Part shown: positions 51,408 to 60,001 of the stretch, piece by piece | Layout: each line of letters begins with the position of its first letter | Position numbering within the stretch: position 1 is the stretch's first letter | Origin: Blautia schinkii DSM 10518 | GTDB lineage: Bacteria > Bacillota > Clostridia > Lachnospirales > Lachnospiraceae | DNA: 64,000 nt | Direction of reading: 5' to 3' | NCBI GenBank assembly: GCA_000702025.1 | Contig: JNKJ01000003.1 | Location: forward strand, 1-64,000 | The notes under the pieces: generated by a model | What the model saw: the letters and a program-made list of their open reading frames with translations, nothing else | Databases searched by the model: none | What the model was told of the DNA's origin: nothing | Made by a program: the position numbers and the translations under genes

Positions 51408-53517
51408 ACAACACATCCTTTAGAACCTTTAACGTACTTGCATCCAAGTCCTCTTTTTGAATTTCTCCACTGGTCAGCTTCTCGGCAATTTCATTTAAAG
51501 TAAAATTACTTTTTTTAATCTCCAGAAGTTCATCCTTCGTTTTATCTCTATGGATGATACGCATATTTTTTCGTTGCTGCTCGTTAGGATAGATAAACTC
51601 CAGACGAAAATCACGATCTCTCGTTTTCTCATATTCTGCAATCAATAATTCCATATCACTTCCTAGTCCACTCACCCGTACCCAAGCCTTTGATCTGGTC
51701 ATTGCCGTAAATAGAATATTCCTCTTTCTGGATAAATTGACCCCTCTGGCACATAAATCAGCGTTTATCAGATATATTACCGCGGCTTCATTTCCCTTGG
51801 CACGGTATATCTGAGTGATTGCAATAGAATCTTCTTGAAAGAAATCATCCGGGGTTGTCTGAACGCCTACTATATGTGTTCTGATTTTTTTCTCCATCAA
51901 TAACATTCGAATATGTGAAACGTAACTTTTCGTTATTTTAGGATCTGGATGAATAACCATGATGTCTGTATACCTTAATTCTTCTTGGTTTAAATTCTTT
52001 TCAATATCATCGGCTACCCATTGTGCCTCCTCAATTAAATTGTCAAATCTTCTAAATTGGATAAGCTCATCAATTGTCGAGTGATTCTCCAGAAAGGCTG
52101 GACTTGTTTCTTCTGTCCTGTACAGCACCACTTCCTGCCCATCGCGAATTCCGCCATCCTTCACAGTATAGCCAATATCCTCCCACAGCCCTTTTTCTTC
52201 AAAGAGCTGGACTAGCTGAGTCTCTTCATCCTCTTCCTTTTCCCGATATATACCAAACCCAAGACTATGTGCTGTACATAGTACAGGCCGTGAATTGCGG
52301 TAACATTTAGATAATACAATATCTTCTGTTTTTCCATGACTATTATCCAACATAACATGGGGTTTTCCGTTCGTATAACCAAAAATCTCTTCCGGAGAAT
52401 CCACATTTTTATTATCCAGACTCTGCAATTCATCGTACGCATAAACTAACATGCGGCTTTTCTTCGGCAAAGACATATAGCACATACGCAAAAAATATTT
52501 TGAAAAATCCTGTGCTTCGTCTACTAATATTATATCATACAGCTGCACCGGATTAACAACTGTTTCTACTGCTTCCTGACAGACTTTATCGAACGCCTGT
52601 GAATTACGGCCATATGTTTTGCACGCATCCATATAATCATAGCACACTGTATTGTTGGCTTTACAAAAATTGAAATACAATCCTTCTGAATTTTTACTTC
52701 CCCATGCATGGATAATCCTAATCCGGTTCCAGTCTGGCTCTTGATTTGTATTTTCAATAATAAAGCTAGTGATAAGCTGAATAAATTGGTCTTTTAAAGT
52801 ACGACTTTCAAAGGTAACAGCAATAACCTTATCCTCATATACTGTATAGAAATATGCAACTTTCAAAGCAAGAACCATTGTTTTTCCGGTTCCTGCCAGT
52901 CCTCGGATTCTCTGTACCCCATTTACAGTTTCAATGACCGCCTGGCTTTGATACCTATCAAGACACGAAATTTGATCCTCTATCGCTTTTAGCTTAGCGC
53001 CTTTTGATGCGGCGTTATGGAGATTTTCTCTACGTCCACGCTTCTTAATCTGCGAAATCATCTGTATTGCCTCTAAGAGTTTTTCGTAATAACGTCCGGT
53101 ATCATGCCACTGCAGTTTTTGCAGATATTCCTTCAATGCTTCTCTGGATATATAAACTTCTTCTCCTGATACAGTATAGTATGGAGCATAGGAAACCACA
53201 TGAATCGGTACCTGCAGTTTCCGTCTCATTGACAGATAACTATATCGCTTTAATCTTGACTCCATATTATTGTACAATTCATCCAATAACTCTGTTTTGC
53301 CAGAAATATTATTCTCTGTGAACATATCTAAGTCAAAGATGACAAGCCCACATTGCCTGGAAACTAATAAAGCATCAACCTTTATCATCCTTTCCAATCC
53401 GCACAATATCGGGTATCCCAAATAAAGATAACCATCTAATTCTAATTCGTCTATAATTGATATAAGTTCATCACCAAGCACTTGTTTCGACATGACACCC
53501 CTTATAACAATAATCAT
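51400..53517 (-). CDS. SF1 helicase with nuclease-like N-terminal domain
   Basis: 705 aa. N-terminal 150 residues resemble a NERD/PD-(D/E)XK-type core (KVDALLVSRQCGLVIFDLD), but the expected ExK reads FDLD, so it may be inactive. UvrD-like motor: Walker A GLAGTGKT (about 206-213), Walker B ILVDEAQDFS, motif V IYRAKGNEA, motif VI ILFTAMTRSKAW. Start at 53517 follows AGAAGGTGA. Codon use and AT content differ from the neighbours. Coupled to the DUF2290-like gene by overlap. Distinct from the helicase at 23166. Confidence 0.85.
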   Translation of the reverse strand: MIIVIRGVMSKQVLGDELISIIDELELDGYLYLGYPILCGLERMIKVDALLVSRQCGLVIFDLDMFTENNISGKTELLDELYNNMESRLKRYSYLSMRRKLQVPIHVVSYAPYYTVSGEEVYISREALKEYLQKLQWHDTGRYYEKLLEAIQMISQIKKRGRRENLHNAASKGAKLKAIEDQISCLDRYQSQAVIETVNGVQRIRGLAGTGKTMVLALKVAYFYTVYEDKVIAVTFESRTLKDQFIQLITSFIIENTNQEPDWNRIRIIHAWGSKNSEGLYFNFCKANNTVCYDYMDACKTYGRNSQAFDKVCQEAVETVVNPVQLYDIILVDEAQDFSKYFLRMCYMSLPKKSRMLVYAYDELQSLDNKNVDSPEEIFGYTNGKPHVMLDNSHGKTEDIVLSKCYRNSRPVLCTAHSLGFGIYREKEEDEETQLVQLFEEKGLWEDIGYTVKDGGIRDGQEVVLYRTEETSPAFLENHSTIDELIQFRRFDNLIEEAQWVADDIEKNLNQEELRYTDIMVIHPDPKITKSYVSHIRMLLMEKKIRTHIVGVQTTPDDFFQEDSIAITQIYRAKGNEAAVIYLINADLCARGVNLSRKRNILFTAMTRSKAWVRVSGLGSDMELLIAEYEKTRDRDFRLEFIYPNEQQRKNMRIIHRDKTKDELLEIKKSNFTLNEIAEKLTSGEIQKEDLDASTLKVLKDVLYG

Positions 53518-53584
53518 ATATTCACCTTCTTTGCCAAACTTTGTTTTATTATTGTTCAAGCAGTTATTTCTTACATCTATTAAG

Positions 53585-53613
53585 AGTATAGCATCTTATC
53601 TCTTGTTTTACAA
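53585..53613 (-). promoter_or_regulatory. Sigma-A promoter of the helicase-DUF2290 pair
   Basis: Minus strand: TTGTAA (53608-53613), 17-nt spacer, TATACT (53585-53590), about 70 bp before the helicase ATG. Upstream at 53637-53651 is a small GC hairpin (AGGGCG-AAG-CGCCCT) of unknown role. Nothing else is visible in the 338-bp gap besides the terminator at 53783-53842. Confidence 0.7.
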
Positions 53614-53782
53614 TTTCATAAGCAACCGGAAACATAGGGCGAAGCGCCCTGAAAGACTAAATTGATTGACTTGGAATATAGCTATTGTATCTTATTTGGT
53701 CATATGAATCAAATAAATTTTTTATAAACTCATAAATATACCCCTCATAGGATATAGAATGTTCTTCGAGAAAAATGAAGCA

Positions 53783-53842
53783 TCAAAAAAATAACTAAGT
53801 CTACCTTACTTTCAACTACAAGATGGTCTTAGTTATTTTTAT
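53783..53842 (-). terminator. Terminator after the GH112 gene
   Basis: AAAAATAACTAAG (minus strand, starting near 53840) pairs with CTTAGTTATTTTTTT near 53785-53799, with a loop of about 28 nt and a T7 run. It ends the glycan-use operon 14 bp beyond its last gene. Confidence 0.8.
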
Positions 53843-53855
53843 CTGCTTTTTGCTA

Positions 53856-56036
53856 TCATCTACAGGAATCGTCCGCCCCCAGCTTTATCATCCTTGTCTC
53901 AAATCCCTGCAATTCTTCCACTACCTCCTGCCCCTTGTGCTGCACCGATACCTGCTGCACATCCGGCGAATTATTGATGAATACCAAGGTATCTGCTACC
54001 GGAAAATAAGCACTTTCCACATTAACATTTTCCGTAAGGTATGCTTCCTTCCCGGATTCCTTACACACGGATAATATTGTATTTAAAAGCAGCCTGTTAT
54101 TCTCCGGAGAAAAGGTAAAGCCGGACATATAAATCCCCTGCCCCTTACCTACATAATTGACAGAATACTGGACGCTCCCAACCTCCTTCAAATAAACCTG
54201 TGTATCTTCACAATACACATAAATTTCCTTGTTCACAGGCAGCGAGGTGCCCTTCGGAATCAAGCCACAAAATTCAATGCCATCTGCATCTCTCCCCTGC
54301 CACTTTCCGTGATTCACGCGCTCTCCCATATCCTTGTCAATTCCAAGTATATGCGCCATTCGAAAGTAAGTATCATAGCCTGCCGTGGCAGAAGGTTCGT
54401 TTACCCCTATGAACGTCCCCCCTTCATAAACCCATCTGGTAAGCTCTGCCACGACGCGGCCATCCTTCCAGGCCTCTCCTCCGCTCCAGGCATCGCCTGC
54501 TTTTCCCGCATTGATCACAATCTGGAAGTCTTTCAGCTTTCCGTCAACCACATCCTGGAAATCCAGAAATGACACCTCCACCGGCATACCTGCCAGCGCC
54601 TCATTGATATGTATCAGGTCATGGGAATCGCTTTCATGAAAATGCCCGGAAAGCGTCCAAGGCCGCATACCGCCCCAGCTGTGGAGCACGGCAATCCTTG
54701 CCTTAAGTGTATATGGCTTCCCACTTTCATGAAGTCTCTTTATTTCCCGGAATTCATCGGCCGCTTGCTCAATATAATCACAAAAGTCAGGGTAATCCTG
54801 CGTCAAATGCAGATAACCGCCCAAACCAATCCTGTCTACAGGCTGACGGAGCAAAGCACGGCGCACATTTCTCCAATACTTCTTCGCATCTAAGGTAGGA
54901 TTGCCCCCTTTTGCAAATGTCGGCAGACCGCCCAGCCCCACCGGAAACAGATACGGGTGGAGTCGGATTTCGTGTGACTTCACAGGTACACCGGCGCACA
55001 TACGTACCTCATAGCCGGAAAAAACACATTTAATAATTCCGTCAAATCCGAATTCCTCGAACCTTCCGTTATAAGGCTCAATTCCAACCCAGCTGTCATC
55101 ATAGAACACATAGGCAAGCTTTCCATATTCATGGACAATATCAATCAACTGCTTCCCGAAGCCTATGACAAAGTCATTGACAAATTCCATCCAATCCTTC
55201 TTTTTCTGTCCGCTTGGCATATGAGTTACGTGAAGCTTGCCCTGATTAATAAAATCCTCAGCCGTCAATGCATAATGATACTTCTGTTCAAAAAGCTTTA
55301 AGGCCAAAGGACTTACTGTAAAATCATAGGACCCCCAGTCCGTAAAAATATTTCTGTTCTCCTCACTCTGCCCCCAAATCCACACAAAATTGTAAAACAT
55401 GGACGTAAACCTGACAACCTTCGTCGCCGGATGGGACTCACACCACCTGCGCATCCACGCAAAGATATATTCCTGTGTTTCTTCATACCTTGGGTCAATC
55501 TGCATGAGATGTTCCTTATCCCAATGATTTGTGATATGGTTATACATGGAAATCTCTTCCCACACACGATAGGCAAGAAAATTCACGCTGTACCGATGCC
55601 ATTTCTTTACATCTTTTACAGAAACGCATCCCGTTTTCTCATGGTATTCCCAGGCTTCACGAGGGAGAATTTCTTCTGTAGTCCTGTCTGTCACCTGCCA
55701 TAGCTCTAAGCTTTCCGGGGAAGTATTGACAGAAAACTGCTGGGAAAAATAATCCTTTAAAAGTTCTATCTCCACACAATCGTCCTCTGCCGTAACCGGT
55801 CCTGCCATCAAAAAAGTCTGCTGCAGCTTATCTCTGTTCTCACGCGCCCATTCATTATGCTCCCGTATCACACAGACAGTAGAATAAATCCCATATCCCG
55901 CTTGGAGAAGTTCTGGTGACAACTGTGTACCGTCACTGTCCCGTATCATATCGGCTCCCCATTTTTCCGCAAGTTCCAATGTTAATTTCTCATATCCGGC
56001 CTCTCCGGGAAGAGTGAAATCTCCTCGTTTTTTCAT
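53856..56036 (-). CDS. GH112 1,3-beta-galactosyl-N-acetylhexosamine phosphorylase
   Basis: 726 aa, full GH112 length. N-terminal TIM barrel with IRDSDGTQLSPELL (the Asp of SDGT is the family's catalytic acid region), then ACAGVPVKSHEIRLHPYLFP and GGLPTFAKGG, and a beta-galactosidase-trimer-like middle domain. Phosphorolyses lacto-N-biose, galacto-N-biose or galactosyl-rhamnose, giving galactose-1-phosphate. Which substrate cannot be settled by eye. Start at 56036 follows AGGAGACAG; an upstream ATG overlaps the previous stop. Last gene of the operon. Confidence 0.92.
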   Translation of the reverse strand: MKKRGDFTLPGEAGYEKLTLELAEKWGADMIRDSDGTQLSPELLQAGYGIYSTVCVIREHNEWARENRDKLQQTFLMAGPVTAEDDCVEIELLKDYFSQQFSVNTSPESLELWQVTDRTTEEILPREAWEYHEKTGCVSVKDVKKWHRYSVNFLAYRVWEEISMYNHITNHWDKEHLMQIDPRYEETQEYIFAWMRRWCESHPATKVVRFTSMFYNFVWIWGQSEENRNIFTDWGSYDFTVSPLALKLFEQKYHYALTAEDFINQGKLHVTHMPSGQKKKDWMEFVNDFVIGFGKQLIDIVHEYGKLAYVFYDDSWVGIEPYNGRFEEFGFDGIIKCVFSGYEVRMCAGVPVKSHEIRLHPYLFPVGLGGLPTFAKGGNPTLDAKKYWRNVRRALLRQPVDRIGLGGYLHLTQDYPDFCDYIEQAADEFREIKRLHESGKPYTLKARIAVLHSWGGMRPWTLSGHFHESDSHDLIHINEALAGMPVEVSFLDFQDVVDGKLKDFQIVINAGKAGDAWSGGEAWKDGRVVAELTRWVYEGGTFIGVNEPSATAGYDTYFRMAHILGIDKDMGERVNHGKWQGRDADGIEFCGLIPKGTSLPVNKEIYVYCEDTQVYLKEVGSVQYSVNYVGKGQGIYMSGFTFSPENNRLLLNTILSVCKESGKEAYLTENVNVESAYFPVADTLVFINNSPDVQQVSVQHKGQEVVEELQGFETRMIKLGADDSCR

Positions 56037-56047
56037 ATTCTGTCTCC

Positions 56048-58108
56048 TCATTCCACAATATTTTCATACTTTAAGGCATAATAAAGTGCCCAATCCTGAT
56101 CATTTGCCCAGGGATCATAGTATCCTGTTTTTCTGCCGTTTACTTGAAGAGGATACACCATAGCGCAGGACGCAAAGCCATCTTCTTTGAACAAATTCAG
56201 ACTTCCCCGGATGGAAGCGGAGGCTTTTTTCTCATATCCAGAATCATGAGTGACTTGGGCCATCTGCGCAAAAGCCACCCCGGAAAGTACACTCCAATAA
56301 TGGGGAAAGGTATCTCCATAGGTACGGTTTTTTCCGAACCAGAATCCGTCCCAGTGCCGGATTGCATTGCTGAATTGATGGTAATCCGGCTGCGCTCCAT
56401 TAAATAATTCTAATACCTTCATCTGTCTTTTCGCTTCCCTGAGATACACGCCGCTTTGTGTGATTGCTTCAGCCTGGAGCAGAATACTGACTGCCGGTGC
56501 CACAATGCTCTGTTCATACTGCACCTCCGATGCAGGATAATGGATTCCGTTATGTAATATTACGTCCGCATGTGCAAGGAATTTCTTTTTCAGCCGTTCC
56601 TTATCCTCAATAAACCCGGCATTTTCTAATTCTGTAAGCAGCTCACAGGCAGGAATTCCAATGGCATAAAAGCTGTCTCCACCCTGTTCATAATACTGTA
56701 TCATTGCCAGGAAAGCGTGGTGGATATATTCTGTCTCATGTGTAAGCCTATATAATTCCATCAAAAAAATGGACATCCAGGGATAGTTATATAATCGGTT
56801 CCAGTCATTGTTGCGGCAGATATCGTTAAAAACCATACCGGATTCCTTGTCAAACAGCTCCCTGTATACATATTCCTTATAGCTCATGAGGCTCTCAAAA
56901 AGCCTGTCATCCTTATTCTTTTGTAGATATACTGCCATCAGCGCTCCCATCCCCAGCCGCTCCCGGCCGCCGTTATGATCGTCTAAATGGCTGTAGTAGA
57001 CCCCGTCCTGCTCCCTGTCATAAATCAAATATGCCCCTGTCAGATGACCTAAACCAGAAACAGTAGAATCAGAATCATTGCCAGAGCCATACTGCTGCTT
57101 TTCAGCAATAAACCTGCAGCGTCTCTCCGACATTGTTCTCAAATCTGCACACCTGTATAAGACAGCCCACGTTCTTTTCCCACAGACACAGATATCAAAC
57201 TTATATTCTCCCTCTGCTTTTTCATCACAAGAAACGTTCACCACAGTTCTCTGTTTTTCAACCCGCAAATTAAAAGAAACTGCTTTTCCCCGGCAGGTAA
57301 CAGAAATATCAGAGGCAGTTAAAATGCTTCCAACCCTGATTTCAAATTCAAGATTTTCCTGGGGAAAGTATGTGCTTTTATCTAACTTTACGACAGGAAA
57401 TTCTTGATTCTCCATAAGCTTTTCAATGAAATCCTCCGGCTTTTCAAACCAGAAAAGCTCCCAGATAACCTCCGCTGTTTCACCTGGTCCTATCACTTTA
57501 AGGTCCGGGTGGAGAATAAAATCTCCCCTGTCATCACTTCTTTTTTCTTCATCCCGTTCAACACTGTAGGCTGTGATGCTGCCCTTTTTCAGCGCCAGTC
57601 CTAAATGCGGACCGCGTCCTCCCATACGCAGGGCTTGTACATAAGAAGCTTCTCCGCCGCAGAAAATATGTGTATGACATCTTCTTTCCAGACATTCGTC
57701 AGCAGCCTCATAATTATCATTAAAGGTGGTATAAATTCCCACATCCGTATATTTAAACATAACCGGAAAGGAAGTAGCATTCGTAAAACGGTATGTTTCC
57801 TCCAGCCTTTTATTGTTTAAAATTTGTCTTTTTTTCTCCACCCGGATACCTTCCGGACAGATTACAGTCCCCCAGGCAGTCCGGCCCTCCGCCCAGTTCA
57901 TACAAGAGGAATCATCCCTGCTTCCCAGGAATGTAAGCCGCCCCTTGTCATCCTCCTTATATACAAATTCAAAATCCGCTATATCCGCCCCATTTGATGC
58001 ATTCGACAACTTCACATTATTTGCCGCATTCTCTAATTTTGTCTCATTCTCTAGTTTTATCTTATTCTCTAGCTTTATCGTTTTCTCTAGCTTTGCCATA
58101 TCTTCCAT
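56048..58108 (-). CDS. Probable (alpha/alpha)6-barrel glycosidase, family not identified
   Basis: 686 aa, not firmly recognised. N-terminal low-complexity repeats (KLENKIKLENETKLEN, residues 12-27), a beta-sandwich region (about 45-330), then an alpha-helical toroid (about 360-686) with HLDDHNGGRERLGMGAL, NDWNRLYNYPWMSIFLMEL and YPLQVNGRKTGYYDPWANDQ-like motifs rich in Trp, Asp and Glu. No signal peptide, so it acts in the cytosol on an imported oligosaccharide before or beside the GH112 enzyme. Located between the permeases and GH112 with small gaps. Confidence 0.75.
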   Translation of the reverse strand: MEDMAKLEKTIKLENKIKLENETKLENAANNVKLSNASNGADIADFEFVYKEDDKGRLTFLGSRDDSSCMNWAEGRTAWGTVICPEGIRVEKKRQILNNKRLEETYRFTNATSFPVMFKYTDVGIYTTFNDNYEAADECLERRCHTHIFCGGEASYVQALRMGGRGPHLGLALKKGSITAYSVERDEEKRSDDRGDFILHPDLKVIGPGETAEVIWELFWFEKPEDFIEKLMENQEFPVVKLDKSTYFPQENLEFEIRVGSILTASDISVTCRGKAVSFNLRVEKQRTVVNVSCDEKAEGEYKFDICVCGKRTWAVLYRCADLRTMSERRCRFIAEKQQYGSGNDSDSTVSGLGHLTGAYLIYDREQDGVYYSHLDDHNGGRERLGMGALMAVYLQKNKDDRLFESLMSYKEYVYRELFDKESGMVFNDICRNNDWNRLYNYPWMSIFLMELYRLTHETEYIHHAFLAMIQYYEQGGDSFYAIGIPACELLTELENAGFIEDKERLKKKFLAHADVILHNGIHYPASEVQYEQSIVAPAVSILLQAEAITQSGVYLREAKRQMKVLELFNGAQPDYHQFSNAIRHWDGFWFGKNRTYGDTFPHYWSVLSGVAFAQMAQVTHDSGYEKKASASIRGSLNLFKEDGFASCAMVYPLQVNGRKTGYYDPWANDQDWALYYALKYENIVE
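58028..58099. repeat. 18-bp tandem repeat inside coding sequence
   Basis: Four units of the type TTCTCTAGTTTTATCTTA, encoding the KLEN/KLEK repeats at the N-terminus of the 686-aa protein. Units differ by a few bases but keep the 18-bp frame, so six residues per unit. Confidence 0.8.
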
Positions 58109-58119
58109 CTACTCCGCAC

Positions 58120-58953
58120 TCATCCTTTCACAGAGCCGCTCATCACGCCGCCTATTATGTACCTCTGCATAAACACATAGAATAACACAAGAGGCAGTAC
58201 CCCCAGCACCATCATGGGGAACAAGCTGCTCCAATCAGTAGAAAACTGCCCGATATTTCTGTAAACCTCCTGGAGAATGACATCCTTTTCCCTTGACTGT
58301 AAAAAATAAAGAGGACCGATAAAGTCGTTCCATATCGTCAGCGTATTAAGAATTGCCACGGTTGCTATGATCGGTTTCATCAGAGGAAAGGTAATGGTCC
58401 AGAAGGTGCGGAAGGTTCCTGCGCCATCAATTCTGGCTGCTTCCTCTAATTCAATCGGTATGGTAGTCACAAAGCTCTTAATCAAAAACGTGGCAAAGGG
58501 GATATTGATTGCGATGTCAATCAGGATAACTCCCGCCAGTGAATTCATTAAATGGAATCCCTGAATCACCTTATAAAGTCCTAATATTGACATTTGGTAC
58601 GGAAACATAATCCCCGACAAAATCAGAAGAAAAACAGCGTTTGTAATTTTATATTTACTTTTTCTGTTCAGCACATAGCCGCACATAGAGGCCACTATAA
58701 TCAGACCCACAACTGACGTCAGGGTGATAATAAAGGTATTTCGGAAGGCCCTGGGATACTGCATGGCAGTAAATGCCTCCTTGTAACCACTGAAATCCAG
58801 GGCTGACGGAAGAGACATGGGCGAAACAGCCGCCTCTGTAGAGCTTTTAAACGTAGTCACAATCAAATAGTAAATCGGGATTAATACAATCAAAGCAATA
58901 CACGACATAACGATATATTTTGCTGTATTTGAAAGAATTGCCTTGCGCTTCAT
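58120..58953 (-). CDS. Carbohydrate ABC permease, MalG-type
   Basis: 277 aa, six membrane helices, CUT1 family. EAA loop EEAARIDGAGTFRTFWTITFP near residues 170-190 (quoted in parts: EAARIDGAG; FWTITFP). Its ATG overlaps the MalF-type stop by ATGA, which fixes the start. No ATPase is in the cluster; a shared MsmX-type ATPase is expected elsewhere. Confidence 0.94.
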   Translation of the reverse strand: MKRKAILSNTAKYIVMSCIALIVLIPIYYLIVTTFKSSTEAAVSPMSLPSALDFSGYKEAFTAMQYPRAFRNTFIITLTSVVGLIIVASMCGYVLNRKSKYKITNAVFLLILSGIMFPYQMSILGLYKVIQGFHLMNSLAGVILIDIAINIPFATFLIKSFVTTIPIELEEAARIDGAGTFRTFWTITFPLMKPIIATVAILNTLTIWNDFIGPLYFLQSREKDVILQEVYRNIGQFSTDWSSLFPMMVLGVLPLVLFYVFMQRYIIGGVMSGSVKG

Positions 58954-59840
58954 TGTCCCAGCCTCCTTTCCCATTTACCAAATGCACCAAGTAAGATACA
59001 GGCCAAAATCATACTGATCACCAAAAATGCAATACCAAAAGAGGACGCATATCCATAGTTTCCTTCCGAAAACTTCTGGAACATTAAGGTAAGAATCGTC
59101 TCTGTCTGATGCGCTGGCCCGCCATTTGTAAGGGACATTACAATATCAAATACCTTTAAACCTGAAATCATTCCGGTTATCAAATTAATTTTTATGGCCG
59201 GCGCTAAGCCCGGAATCGTAATGTGCCAGAACTTATTCAATGTCCCCGCGCCGTCGATAGATGCCGCTTCATACAGGTCGTCACTGATGCTTTGGAGATT
59301 GCCAAGGTAAATCACCATTGCCCAGCCAAACCACTGCCACACCTGGGTCAGGATGATGGCACCAAGAGCTATCTTTCCGTTTCCTAAAAAGTTCACCGCA
59401 TCCAGACCAAGCTTATTCAAAACCTGATTTACGAAGCCATAATCACTGGCTGAAAGCAGGAACTTCCACAGATATCCTACTACCAGGGTACTGAGCACAG
59501 CCGGACAGAAATAAATGGCCCGATAAAAATTACGGCCTTTAAGTTTTGAATTTAATACCACAGCCACAGGCAATGCAATGATATTTTGGAGCAGTACATT
59601 TACGACAGCATAGACTAAAGAATTTTTAATACCGATCGAGACAGTCGTATCTGCCAAAAGCTTTTTATAATTCCCAAGCCCTGCAAAGGTTATTTCAGGT
59701 GAATAGTTCGTCCAGTTGGAAAAGCTGTATGTAAATGTAAAAATCAGAGGTACTATAAAAAAAGTAATGAATATGGCCAGCGCCGGAACCGCCATTAGAA
59801 TATACGGCAGATTGCTTTTCATTTTAACTTTATTGTTCAT
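58950..59840 (-). CDS. Carbohydrate ABC permease, MalF-type
   Basis: 296 aa, six membrane helices. EAA loop EAASIDGAGTLNKFWHITIP. Pairs with the MalG-type gene by 4-nt overlap. AGGAGTAAG precedes the ATG. A strong hairpin upstream separates it from the binding-protein gene, consistent with lower permease expression. Confidence 0.94.
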   Translation of the reverse strand: MNNKVKMKSNLPYILMAVPALAIFITFFIVPLIFTFTYSFSNWTNYSPEITFAGLGNYKKLLADTTVSIGIKNSLVYAVVNVLLQNIIALPVAVVLNSKLKGRNFYRAIYFCPAVLSTLVVGYLWKFLLSASDYGFVNQVLNKLGLDAVNFLGNGKIALGAIILTQVWQWFGWAMVIYLGNLQSISDDLYEAASIDGAGTLNKFWHITIPGLAPAIKINLITGMISGLKVFDIVMSLTNGGPAHQTETILTLMFQKFSEGNYGYASSFGIAFLVISMILACILLGAFGKWERRLGQ

Positions 59841-59871
59841 AACTTACTCCTTCAAAAAAGTGCATAAGTGC

Positions 59872-59935
59872 AAAATGCTGCCGCACAAGGCAGGAGGACA
59901 ACTGCATATCCTGCGTTGTACGGCAGCATCATTTT
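59872..59935 (-). terminator. Attenuator hairpin between binding protein and permeases
   Basis: AAAATGCTGCCG (59872-59883) pairs with CGGCAGCATCATTTT (59921-59935), with a further inner helix GCAGGA/TCCTGC. On the minus strand it follows the binding-protein gene; only a weak T tract follows, so partial read-through or 3'-end stabilisation is likely. Confidence 0.65.
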
Positions 59936-60001
59936 CCAGACAGCCATCACATAGCTGCCCCTTCGCAGGATACTGCCTGCTGAATAGTTACCACAGGTAC
60001 T

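Noticed and set aside
53637..53651. Terminator upstream of the helicase
   Set aside because: A 6-bp GC hairpin is present but no T-run follows on either strand.
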